From positions 1 to 7,041 of the forward strand of contig DBXL01000016.1 in assembly GCA_002309275.1 (NCBI GenBank): 7,041 nucleotides of DNA, given 5' to 3'. Under the pieces are notes generated by a model. It made no database searches. It saw only the letters and a program-made list of their open reading frames with translations, and was not told the origin of the DNA. The DNA comes from Ruminococcaceae bacterium UBA1213 (lineage in GTDB: Bacteria; Bacillota; Clostridia; Oscillospirales; Acutalibacteraceae). Shown here one piece after another: positions 1 through 6,463 of the stretch. The translations under genes and the position numbers were made by a program. The stretch's first letter is position 1. The number at the start of each line of letters is the position of its first letter.

Positions 1-1349
1 GCAATTTCTTCTTCTGTATATTTCTTTGCAACCAATGTAACAGGCGTACTTTGCTTATTGAAATTATCCGACTGTGCGGTAGTGACAACAATATATGTTC
101 CCTCTTCATCTAAGAAGATGTTGCCTGCAAAGACGTTATTATCCTGTCTTGAAAGTTCAATCGTTTTTGTCTCGCCGTTTCCGCTGATGGTCGTTACCAT
201 TCTTACATTTTCCGTAAGGGTTTTATCTCTCACTATACCTGATTCATTATAGAGAGATGCCGAAATGCTTGTACTTTCACCGACAATCAGTGTATTATCA
301 AGGTCTGTTATATTCTGCTTGACATACATGGAATAAAAGTCAAGCTGAGTGACAACACAGTTTTCATTGTTGGCTGCCTCGTCTAATACAAGCTTCCATC
401 TTCCGCTCACGGGCGAAACCATTTTAATAAGAATATAACTGCCCGTTGACGTTACCACAAAGTTTTCATCATTTCCCGATATGTCAACTTCTTCCCTGCG
501 GGGAGTGAGAAGCTTCAAATTAAGCTGGTCAAGAGAAAGTCTGCTTCGTATCACAAGATTGACGTAAGAAACACTCTTGTCTTTGATATAGACTTCAACA
601 CTGCCGTCATCTCTGATTTCCTTTTTGTCGCCCTTTATTTCATACACATCTGCGAATATGTCTGCAATGATTGCGGGAAGTTCTTCCGACGCCTTCGCTT
701 CATAAGCCTTTCCGTTTGTGTTTGAGGCAATTTTCTGAGTTTCCTTTTTGTCAAGGGTACCGTCATAGTTAAGACCTATGGCATATACAGGTATCTCCAT
801 TTCCGAAAGAGATTGAAGAACATCATTCATTTCTTTTTCAAGCTGTTTGTCGGACTTTGAGCCGTCAATCAAATGGGTATTTCCGTCGCTGAGGAGGATA
901 ACAGCCTTTTTTCTGTCACTGCCCTCTCCCTCTTGATTGTTCAGTTTATGGAGTTCGAGAGCCTTATTCAGACCAAGGGCAATATCCGTATCACCCTGCG
1001 GACTGCGGTTCATGCCCGTAATTTTATTTCTCAGTTCCGAAAGGTGCTTGTCATCAAGAGCAGTTATTTTTTCGGACTCCTTTATGATATGGCTGTATAT
1101 TGTATAGCCTACTCCGCAGGTATCGTCACACAAATCAACAAAAAGGCTGAATGCATCAGCGGCAACTCTGTTCGGATCGGATTCGAGCATGGAACCGCTG
1201 GAGTCAAGTACAAACACAACATCAAGATACATATTGCCATTGCCTTCGGGTATATCACTTTCAACCGCCGAAACGCTTATACAAAAACAGCTGAGGGCAA
1301 TAAAGACCGCCATAAAAAGTGATATGATTCTTTTCGGAAAACTACGCAT
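1..1349 (-). CDS. Secreted VWA-domain protein, C-terminus cut by window edge
   Basis: The gene is open from the ATG at 1349-1347 to the window edge, giving 449 residues with no stop. A strong ribosome binding site (GGGAGGTC on the minus strand, 1357-1364) lies 7 nt upstream of the start. Residues 1-28 form a signal peptide: basic MRSFPKR, a hydrophobic core, and a likely cleavage after VSA (A28). C21 and C23 lie in the core but do not make a convincing lipobox. Residues about 42-235 are a von Willebrand factor A domain with a complete metal-binding MIDAS set: D49-S-S51-G-S53, T121 in GDTD, and D155 in LSDG. The rest (about 245-449) reads as beta-rich repeats, probably two beta-sandwich domains; one contains SPVSGRWKL. 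Such proteins bind ligands or partner proteins outside the cell through a divalent metal; the partner here is unknown. It lies 36 bp behind aspS with no terminator between them, so it is probably co-transcribed. A membrane anchor may follow outside the window. The fold call is firm; the role is unknown. Confidence 0.9.
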   Translation of the reverse strand, partial: MRSFPKRIISLFMAVFIALSCFCISVSAVESDIPEGNGNMYLDVVFVLDSSGSMLESDPNRVAADAFSLFVDLCDDTCGVGYTIYSHIIKESEKITALDDKHLSELRNKITGMNRSPQGDTDIALGLNKALELHKLNNQEGEGSDRKKAVILLSDGNTHLIDGSKSDKQLEKEMNDVLQSLSEMEIPVYAIGLNYDGTLDKKETQKIASNTNGKAYEAKASEELPAIIADIFADVYEIKGDKKEIRDDGSVEVYIKDKSVSYVNLVIRSRLSLDQLNLKLLTPRREEVDISGNDENFVVTSTGSYILIKMVSPVSGRWKLVLDEAANNENCVVTQLDFYSMYVKQNITDLDNTLIVGESTSISASLYNESGIVRDKTLTENVRMVTTISGNGETKTIELSRQDNNVFAGNIFLDEEGTYIVVTTAQSDNFNKQSTPVTLVAKKYTEEEI

Positions 1350-1385
1350 AAAATCTGACCTCCCTGCACTGTAAATGAATTGTTT

Positions 1386-3128
1386 TTATCTTATTTTTAT
1401 ATGCACTTCACGAAGCTGCTGTTCTGTGACCTCTGTGGGAGAGCCTAAAAGCAGGTCCTGTGCATTGCTGTTCATGGGGAATGCTATCACTTCACGGATA
1501 TTTTCCTCTTCTGCAAGGAGCATGAGCATTCTGTCAACACCCGGAGCCATGCCTGCATGAGGCGGTGCACCGTATTTGAAAGCATTATAAAGCGATTTGA
1601 ATTTGCTTTTGAGTTCATCTTCACTGTAACCTGCAATTTCAAAGGCTTTTACCATGATGTCAAGGTCATGGTTTCTCACTGCACCTGATGAAAGCTCTAC
1701 ACCGTTGCATACTATATCATACTGATAGGCAAGAATGTCTGTGGGATTCTTTTCAAGGAGTGCCTGCATACCGCCTTGTGGCATAGAGAAAGGATTATGA
1801 GTGAATATAACTTTTCCGTCCTCGTCAAGCTCATACATCGGGAAATCTGTGATAAAGCAAAGTTCAAATTTACTTTCATCAACGAGTTTCAGACGGTTTG
1901 CCACTTCTGTGCGTATCTGCCCTGCCAGTTTCGGAGCAAGTTCTTTGGAATCGGCTATGAAATAAATGACATCTCCTGCTTTTGAGCCGTTTATTTCAAT
2001 CAATTTTTCCCTGTCGCCCTCTTTCAAAAATTTGTCGATAGGTCCGTCAAAAGTCATGTCCTCACGCACTTTTACATAGCCTAAACCTTTCATGCCTATG
2101 GAAAGGGCAAATTCTTCCATGTTTTTGAACCACTTCTTAGACTGTGCAGCGGCATTCGGTACATTGATACTTCTTACAGTTTTCTTTCTGAACGGTGCAA
2201 AGTCCGTTTCAACAAACATTTCACTTATATCTTTTATCAAAAGAGGGTTTCTCAAATCGGGCTTATCTGTGCCGTATGTGAGCATAGCCTCTGCAAAGGG
2301 TATTCTTCTGAAAGGCGGTTTTGAAACCTCTTTATCGGAAAACTCCTTAAACGTTGAATAAAGAACTTCTTCCGCTGCTGCAAATACGTCTTCCTGCTCT
2401 GCAAAGGACATCTCAAAGTCAAGCTGATAGAATTCACCGGGTGAGCGGTCTGCCCTTGCGTCTTCGTCACGGAAACACGGTGCTATCTGGAAATATTTAT
2501 CAAATCCCGATACCATCAAAAGCTGTTTGAATATCTGGGGAGCCTGCGGGAGTGCATAAAACATTCCTTTATGCTTTCTGCTGGGTATCAGATAATCTCT
2601 TGCACCTTCCGGAGATGAACAGGATAAAATAGGTGTCTGTATCTCCAAAAATCCCATTTCCGTCATTTTCTGACGCAGGAATGAAATGAGTTTGGCACGC
2701 ATTACGATGTTTTCATGCACCTTCTTATTACGCAGGTCAAGAAATCTGTATTTCAGTCTTACATCTTCCCTTACTTCCCTTGAAGTCTGCACTTCAAAGG
2801 GCAAAACCTGTGCTTTACCCAAAACAATCATATTATCTGCATGAATCTCCACTGTACCTGTTGCAATTTTGGGGTTTATGGTATCTTCATCACGCTTGGT
2901 GACATTTCCCGAAACAGTCACTGTGCATTCCTTGGAAATATTTTCAAGAAGCTTTTCATCATGCACTACAACCTGCACTACTCCGTAATGGTCACGGACA
3001 TCAAGAAATACTACTCCCCCATGGTCACGGATATTTTCAACCCAGCCGGCTGCTTTTACATGTTTTCCTATATCGCTTTCCCTGAATTCACCGCAGTAAT
3101 GTGTGCGGTAAGCATTTTCTCTTGGCAT
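1386..3128 (-). CDS. aspS: Aspartyl-tRNA synthetase (AspRS), probably non-discriminating
   Basis: This cytoplasmic class II synthetase charges tRNA-Asp with aspartate using ATP. It has 580 residues, close to the usual bacterial length of about 590. Domains in order are an N-terminal OB-fold anticodon-binding domain (about 1-105), the class II core, an inserted bacterial GAD domain (about 310-415), and the end of the core. Visible motifs are motif 1 around 152-168, the QAPQ loop (195-198), motif 2 FRDED (219-223) followed by RADRSPGEFYQLD, GVELSSG (476-482), and motif 3 GMAPGVDR (526-533). H36 in RDHGG occupies the site where E. coli has Leu; His there is associated with non-discriminating enzymes that also charge tRNA-Asn for GatCAB amidation. 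The SPGEFYQLD loop and the Pro in motif 3 recall, from memory, the alphaproteobacterial form rather than the QPEFTQLD form. The start at 3128 is preceded by GAAAGGAAAG. Transcription comes from the promoter at 3169-3197 with a short leader and no T-box. The VWA gene follows downstream. Confidence 0.97.
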   Translation of the reverse strand: MPRENAYRTHYCGEFRESDIGKHVKAAGWVENIRDHGGVVFLDVRDHYGVVQVVVHDEKLLENISKECTVTVSGNVTKRDEDTINPKIATGTVEIHADNMIVLGKAQVLPFEVQTSREVREDVRLKYRFLDLRNKKVHENIVMRAKLISFLRQKMTEMGFLEIQTPILSCSSPEGARDYLIPSRKHKGMFYALPQAPQIFKQLLMVSGFDKYFQIAPCFRDEDARADRSPGEFYQLDFEMSFAEQEDVFAAAEEVLYSTFKEFSDKEVSKPPFRRIPFAEAMLTYGTDKPDLRNPLLIKDISEMFVETDFAPFRKKTVRSINVPNAAAQSKKWFKNMEEFALSIGMKGLGYVKVREDMTFDGPIDKFLKEGDREKLIEINGSKAGDVIYFIADSKELAPKLAGQIRTEVANRLKLVDESKFELCFITDFPMYELDEDGKVIFTHNPFSMPQGGMQALLEKNPTDILAYQYDIVCNGVELSSGAVRNHDLDIMVKAFEIAGYSEDELKSKFKSLYNAFKYGAPPHAGMAPGVDRMLMLLAEEENIREVIAFPMNSNAQDLLLGSPTEVTEQQLREVHIKIR

Positions 3129-3168
3129 ATGATTTCTTTCCTTTCAAGTAATTGATATTAACTGTATT

Positions 3169-3197
3169 ATTATAACACTATTTACTTAATCTTTCAA
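3169..3197 (-). promoter_or_regulatory. Sigma-A type promoter of aspS
   Basis: On the minus strand, TTGAAA (3197-3192) and TATAAT (3174-3169) are separated by exactly 17 nt. The predicted start of transcription is near 3162, giving a leader of roughly 35 nt before the aspS ATG at 3128. That is too short for a T-box or another riboswitch. Confidence 0.85.
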
Positions 3198-3254
3198 CAG
3201 CTTTTTGCAAAAAAAATGTGACATAAAGCATAGTAAAAAATCCGTTTAATAATA

Positions 3255-3283
3255 TTGAAATTTTTGTTTAAATAGTATATAAT
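3255..3283 (+). promoter_or_regulatory. Sigma-A type promoter of the DUF3592/transglutaminase cassette
   Basis: TTGAAA (3255-3260) and TATAAT (3278-3283) have the optimal 17-nt spacing. Transcription should begin near 3290, about 29 nt before the ATG at 3319. It is divergent from the aspS promoter, and the two -35 boxes lie about 57 bp apart. Both spacers contain the octamer TAAATAGT next to the -10 box (3269-3276 here; 3184-3177 on the minus strand for aspS). Confidence 0.85.
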
Positions 3284-3318
3284 ATATTCCAAAAGAAATT
3301 CGGGAGGTTTTTTTTGTC

Positions 3319-4020
3319 ATGGAAAAAATAAAGGAAAAATTGTCATTACCCGTTATTCAAATCACATCTTTTGCATTGGTGATTCTTTTAGGCATCGTTT
3401 TTATAGCAGTTACTGTAAAAAATGATAAAGAACACAATACCCCCGATATGACTGATCCCCGTGCAGTGGCAACCGTGACTTCCGTCACGTCTTATTCCTA
3501 TAATGACGGCGATACCCTGAAAGAACTGAGTGACGTTACAGTGGATTTCTATATTGAAAACAGCCTTTACACCAATGTTTCAATATATCAGATACCCTTT
3601 CATGTCGATATAGGCGACACACTCAATATAAAATATGACAAAGATTATCCAAGCGTATGCTCTGTTGTAGATGATCCCAAACCGCAATACAACATATCGG
3701 CATATATACTCTGGTCGGCAGTCACCGTTTTTGGTGTATTCGGCTTTGCCCTTGCCATAAGACGTGCAAAACTTCTGGAAATAAAAGAAAATGTTTTAAA
3801 GAAAAATGCAACCCGTGAAGAAATAGACAATGTAAAATCAGGCTATGCAGGAGAAAACGGAACAGTTAATATGGACGCTGCACCGTTTGATACGAAAATT
3901 GACTATAATCAAGCATATGATGAAAACAAGGGTGTAATGGAGTCCTATTTTGATCCGTTTGCAACATATGGAGGATACGAGGAGGGAGATAATTCTGATA
4001 TTGACGGAAATCATTTTTAA
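3319..4020 (+). CDS. DUF3592-like two-pass membrane protein with acidic cytoplasmic tail
   Basis: The protein has 233 residues. TM1 spans about 12-33 after a basic N-terminus (MEKIKEK). An extracytoplasmic beta-rich segment covers about 45-120, and TM2 spans about 126-147, followed by RRAK. The positive-inside rule puts both termini in the cytoplasm. The outer segment follows the pattern typical of DUF3592 proteins: ATVTSV, then a paired-strand stretch around 73-92, then GDTLNIKYDKDYP (99-111). The tail of about 85 residues (149-233) is hydrophilic; its last third is acidic and rich in Gly, Tyr and Asp. DUF3592 proteins have no defined activity. It is the first gene of a three-gene operon, 15 bp before the lipoprotein, and the third gene encodes a relative. 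The ATG at 3319 follows GGGAGG (3302-3307), but a run of eight Ts widens the spacing to 11 nt. The family call rests on pattern and topology, not a search. Confidence 0.8.
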   Translation: MEKIKEKLSLPVIQITSFALVILLGIVFIAVTVKNDKEHNTPDMTDPRAVATVTSVTSYSYNDGDTLKELSDVTVDFYIENSLYTNVSIYQIPFHVDIGDTLNIKYDKDYPSVCSVVDDPKPQYNISAYILWSAVTVFGVFGFALAIRRAKLLEIKENVLKKNATREEIDNVKSGYAGENGTVNMDAAPFDTKIDYNQAYDENKGVMESYFDPFATYGGYEEGDNSDIDGNHF

Positions 4021-4035
4021 AAAGGAGTTTTTCCT

Positions 4036-5475
4036 ATGAGAAAATTTATCAAAATATTGTCAATACTCTTTGCAGTGATAGTATCCCTTTCAGGCTGTAA
4101 CGGCGAAACGGAATACAGTGAAAGTACGGTTTCCGAAATATCATCTGTCACCGGTGAGCAGTCTGAAACAGAAGTCCACAAGGCTGAAAAAAATTCTAAA
4201 AATACCATATCAGCCACCGAAAGCAAAACAGAAAGTTCTGTACAAAGCACCGAAAATTCTACGGAATCTTCTGAAACTCCGAGCGAAATTTCTGAAAATG
4301 AAAGTAGTAATGAAGAAAGCAGTGATGAAGAAAGCGAAGAGGACTCTTCAGAAGAACCAAGTGAAGAAAGCTCTGAAGACGAGTCATCCGAACCTGAAAA
4401 AATCCTTGACAAATCAATCCTTTATGAAGCGGATACAAAATATTTTATCAACAATCTTGACGAAAATCTGCTGGATATTTTTCTTAAAATGTACAATGCC
4501 GTTCAGAATTTTGAAATAACGGTACGATTCGGCAGGGCGATTCCCTCCGATGACCTTGATATGCTCATGTTTTTGCTGAATTATGACTGTCCTGAGTTTA
4601 TCCAGCTCAACGGCGATTATTCCCCGATATATACCGACGAAAGCGAAGAAACTGTATGGGGCGTGTATTTCACTTATAACATGAATGAATCCGACTATGG
4701 AACTTACAGTGATGAACTCCGCCTGTTCTTTGAGAATCTTAAAGCAGACATAAACGAAAAAACCGAAATTGAAAAAGAAAAATATGTATATGACATGATG
4801 TTTGAAAACTGCACATATGATGATACAGACGCTTATTCAGGTACGGTGTATGGTACTCTTATCAATCATGTATCACGCTGTGAGGGAATATGCAAATCTT
4901 TTATGTGGTGCATGAGGGAACTCGGCATAGAATGTATGTGTGTATCCGGTACGCCTAAATGGGAAACTGATGCCGTTTATGCAGGTCATTCCTGGAATAT
5001 CGTGAAAATAAACGGTGCGTATTATCAGCTTGACCTCACTATTGACAATCTGAAATACCATTCTTCTGAGGTAAAATATGCCAATTACGGATTTTTCAAC
5101 GTCAATGACAAGTTTAATAATGAAACCCATGAAATGCATGATTTCTATAAAAAACTCGGCGTGCCTGAATGCACCAGTGAGGAAATGAACTATCATAAAA
5201 TGAATGGTCTTTTTGTGTATGCAGAAGGCAGTGCAGAGGAACAGTTCAGAACTATTCTTGAAAATAACTTTTCCAATGGAAAAATAGACAATATTTCTGT
5301 CAAATTTGAAAGTATGTCTGCACAGAATATTACCAATGCACATCTTGAAATCTGGCTGAGAGATTTCTTTGATGAAAATAATATGTCATTACTTCATTAC
5401 AACACAGATTATGATGAAATATGCCATACAATAACCGTTTTTGCAGAGGCTGACAGTCAAAACGGTGATGAATGA
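4036..5475 (+). CDS. Lipoprotein with Ser/Glu-rich stalk and transglutaminase-like domain
   Basis: The protein has 479 residues. MRKFIK, a hydrophobic core and the lipobox L18-S-G-C21 mark a lipoprotein signal peptide, so C21 should be lipidated and the protein held on the outer face of the membrane. Residues about 25-121 form a disordered stalk dominated by Ser and Glu. A folded region starts near 130. Residues 130-262 match the helical lead-in common in clostridial transglutaminase-like proteins (EKEKYVYDMMFENCTYD). Then come the catalytic elements: C282 in RCEGICKSF, H318 in GHSWN and D333 in YYQLDLTID. A C-terminal part (about 390-475) is unassigned. Superfamily members act as transglutaminases, peptidases or inactive binders; the complete triad suggests catalysis, with unknown substrate. 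Five cysteines fall within 282-302, and C286 takes a position usually held by Ala. The start at 4036 has AAAGGAG (4021-4027) 8 nt upstream. It lies between two DUF3592-like genes, overlapping or nearly touching both. Confidence 0.9.
   Translation: MRKFIKILSILFAVIVSLSGCNGETEYSESTVSEISSVTGEQSETEVHKAEKNSKNTISATESKTESSVQSTENSTESSETPSEISENESSNEESSDEESEEDSSEEPSEESSEDESSEPEKILDKSILYEADTKYFINNLDENLLDIFLKMYNAVQNFEITVRFGRAIPSDDLDMLMFLLNYDCPEFIQLNGDYSPIYTDESEETVWGVYFTYNMNESDYGTYSDELRLFFENLKADINEKTEIEKEKYVYDMMFENCTYDDTDAYSGTVYGTLINHVSRCEGICKSFMWCMRELGIECMCVSGTPKWETDAVYAGHSWNIVKINGAYYQLDLTIDNLKYHSSEVKYANYGFFNVNDKFNNETHEMHDFYKKLGVPECTSEEMNYHKMNGLFVYAEGSAEEQFRTILENNFSNGKIDNISVKFESMSAQNITNAHLEIWLRDFFDENNMSLLHYNTDYDEICHTITVFAEADSQNGDE
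4258..4395 (+). repeat. Ser/Glu/Asp low-complexity stalk coding region
   Basis: These codons encode residues 75-120 of the lipoprotein. By my count 38 of the 46 residues are Ser (17), Glu (18) or Asp (3), with no Lys or Arg. The DNA is built of imperfect GAA/AGC/TCT/GAT runs with repeated GAAGAAAGC units, so copy number could vary between strains. It most likely acts as an extended charged spacer that holds the catalytic domain away from the membrane. Confidence 0.85.
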
Positions 5476-5480
5476 GGAGG
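5474..5480 (+). promoter_or_regulatory. Ribosome binding site that sets the start of the third cassette gene
   Basis: GAGGAGG begins inside the lipoprotein stop codon (TGA, 5473-5475) and lies 6 nt before the ATG at 5487. An earlier in-frame ATG at 5472 overlaps the stop (ATGA) but has no ribosome binding site of its own. The start at 5487 is therefore preferred, and the layout implies translational coupling. Confidence 0.8.
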
Positions 5481-5486
5481 CAAAGC

Positions 5487-6143
5487 ATGAAACAAAAAAT
5501 TTCACTTGAAAGAATCGGAATGAGAGGAAGTATCATACTCATTATTATAGGTGTGATTATTCTCGCCACAGGCACAACTGTTCAAATCATCAATGCACAG
5601 TTTCCTGACAAAGCCGTTGTCTGTACCGCCACTATAACAGGCTTCAATGAAGTACAGGCATCCAATATACAGTCCAATACCACTTTGGTTGAATATACCT
5701 ATAACGGACAAAAATTTGAAAACGTCACTTTAAAACAGTACGAAGCTTCATGGAAAGTAGGCAATACACTTAAAATATACGTCAGCATGGAAGAACCTAC
5801 TGTTATCTGGACACAGACTATGCGATATAGCGGAGCAATGATTATATTCCTTTCCATACCGTTTTTGACTGTCGGAATATATAAAATAGTCCAGTTCAAG
5901 AGATATAAAAAAATCCGTGATGATGAAAGCGATACCGATACCGACGAGGAAATCAAATACAAGCGTTCTTCTTTCATTATCCCGCTTGCCGCCGGAATCC
6001 CTTTCACTGTACTCGGATTGTTCCTGAGGGCTATGGAAAACAACTCTATCCTTGCACTTGTCATTGTCATTATGGGGGGAAGTGCCGTGATAGTCGGGCT
6101 TATATCCCTTATCAATTTTATCAACATAAAAATAAAAAAATAA
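5487..6143 (+). CDS. DUF3592-like four-pass membrane protein
   Basis: The protein has 218 residues from the ATG at 5487. TM1 spans about 14-36. An extracytoplasmic DUF3592-like segment (about 43-110) contains TATITGF, VEYTYNGQKFENV and VGNTLKIYV. TM2 spans about 114-135. A charged Asp/Glu and Lys loop follows (136-160), then TM3 (about 162-181) and TM4 (about 187-211), ending in KIKK. Its outer segment aligns by eye with that of the first cassette protein (ATVTSV with ATITGF, TNVSIYQI with ENVTLKQY, GDTLNIKY with GNTLKIYV), so the two look like divergent paralogs. The extra TM pair and the shorter acidic stretch distinguish it. It ends only 9 bp before the -35 box of the alaS promoter, with no hairpin terminator of its own. 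Its biochemical function is unknown. The family assignment is by pattern only. Confidence 0.8.
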   Translation: MKQKISLERIGMRGSIILIIIGVIILATGTTVQIINAQFPDKAVVCTATITGFNEVQASNIQSNTTLVEYTYNGQKFENVTLKQYEASWKVGNTLKIYVSMEEPTVIWTQTMRYSGAMIIFLSIPFLTVGIYKIVQFKRYKKIRDDESDTDTDEEIKYKRSSFIIPLAAGIPFTVLGLFLRAMENNSILALVIVIMGGSAVIVGLISLINFINIKIKK

Positions 6144-6152
6144 ATTTTTCCC

Positions 6153-6180
6153 TTGACATCAACACAAAAAAGTTTATAAT
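6153..6180 (+). promoter_or_regulatory. Sigma-A type promoter of alaS
   Basis: A consensus TTGACA (6153-6158) and TATAAT (6175-6180) are 16 nt apart. Transcription should start near 6187, producing a leader of about 277 nt that carries the T-box element. Confidence 0.88.
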
Positions 6181-6186
6181 ATTATC

Positions 6187-6417
6187 TATAATACTGTTCA
6201 TGCTGAGATGAGAAAAAAAGCAACACCTTTGTCACAGAGAGAAAGTCGCCTGCTGAAAGACTTTTACAAAAAGATGCTTGGGCTGACTCGGAGCATTTGC
6301 GGCAAACCGCAACGTACCGGCTGCGTTAAAGCCTTTAGAGTGGCATTTTTTCTAAAATGCAATTTGGGTGGTAACACGGAAATTTTCGTCCCATAAAGAC
6401 GAAAATTTCCTTTTTTT
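6187..6417 (+). promoter_or_regulatory. Alanine T-box riboswitch in the alaS leader
   Basis: This leader senses uncharged tRNA-Ala and controls transcription of alaS by antitermination. Stem I closes through ATGCT (6200-6204) with AGCAT (6292-6296) and AAGCA (6218-6222) with TGCTT (6275-6279). The probable specifier is GCT (6282-6284), an Ala codon followed by a purine. The apical part has AGAGAG (6236-6241), then a 6-bp stem (6242-6247 with 6259-6264) whose loop contains the conserved GCTG (GNTG). Next come the TTGCGG/CCGCAA hairpin (6297-6312), a pseudoknot-like region (about 6311-6327) and a stem III hairpin (6343-6349 with 6354-6360). The T-box TGGGTGGTAACACGG spans 6365-6379. Its TGGT bulge would pair with the ACCA end of tRNA-Ala, with the final T matching discriminator A73. 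AATTT (6361-6365) can pair with AAATT (6380-6384) to form the antiterminator, which excludes the terminator. The start is inferred from the promoter. Confidence 0.93.
6378..6417 (+). terminator. T-box controlled intrinsic terminator upstream of alaS
   Basis: GGAAATTTTCGTC (6378-6390) and GACGAAAATTTCC (6398-6410) form a perfect 13-bp stem with a 7-nt loop, followed by seven Ts (6411-6417). The 5' arm overlaps the T-box and the antiterminator, which is the expected switch. It may also stop transcription reading through from the upstream cassette, which has no terminator of its own. Confidence 0.93.
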
Positions 6418-6463
6418 GTTTCAGCAGAACAACAAAAATTAAAAGAGAAAAGGTGATTTAAAA

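Noticed and set aside
873..1322. Plus-strand open frame of 149 codons
   Set aside because: It is antisense to the VWA gene, whose signal peptide, MIDAS motifs and ribosome binding site show that the minus strand is coding.
3217..3232. TGTGACATA resembling a CRP/FNR half-site
   Set aside because: The second half of the palindrome is missing, and a single half-site in AT-rich DNA is not evidence.
4017..4412. Minus-strand open frame of 131 codons, very Ser-rich
   Set aside because: It is the reverse reading of the GAA/AGC-rich stalk of the lipoprotein; the composition is a by-product, and no ribosome binding site or family pattern is seen.
4118..4519. Plus-strand Lys-rich open frame inside the lipoprotein gene
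   Set aside because: It is a frame shadow of the low-complexity stalk without its own start signals.
5472..5486. Upstream ATG for the third cassette gene (5472)
   Set aside because: It overlaps the previous stop codon and has no ribosome binding site, while GAGGAGG is well placed for the ATG at 5487.
5699..6127. Minus-strand open frame of 142 codons
   Set aside because: It is antisense to the four-pass membrane protein; hydrophobic codons on one strand often give long open frames on the other.
6208..6396. Short open frame of 62 codons across the alaS leader
   Set aside because: It runs through the T-box stems and the terminator arm; the conserved RNA elements explain the sequence.
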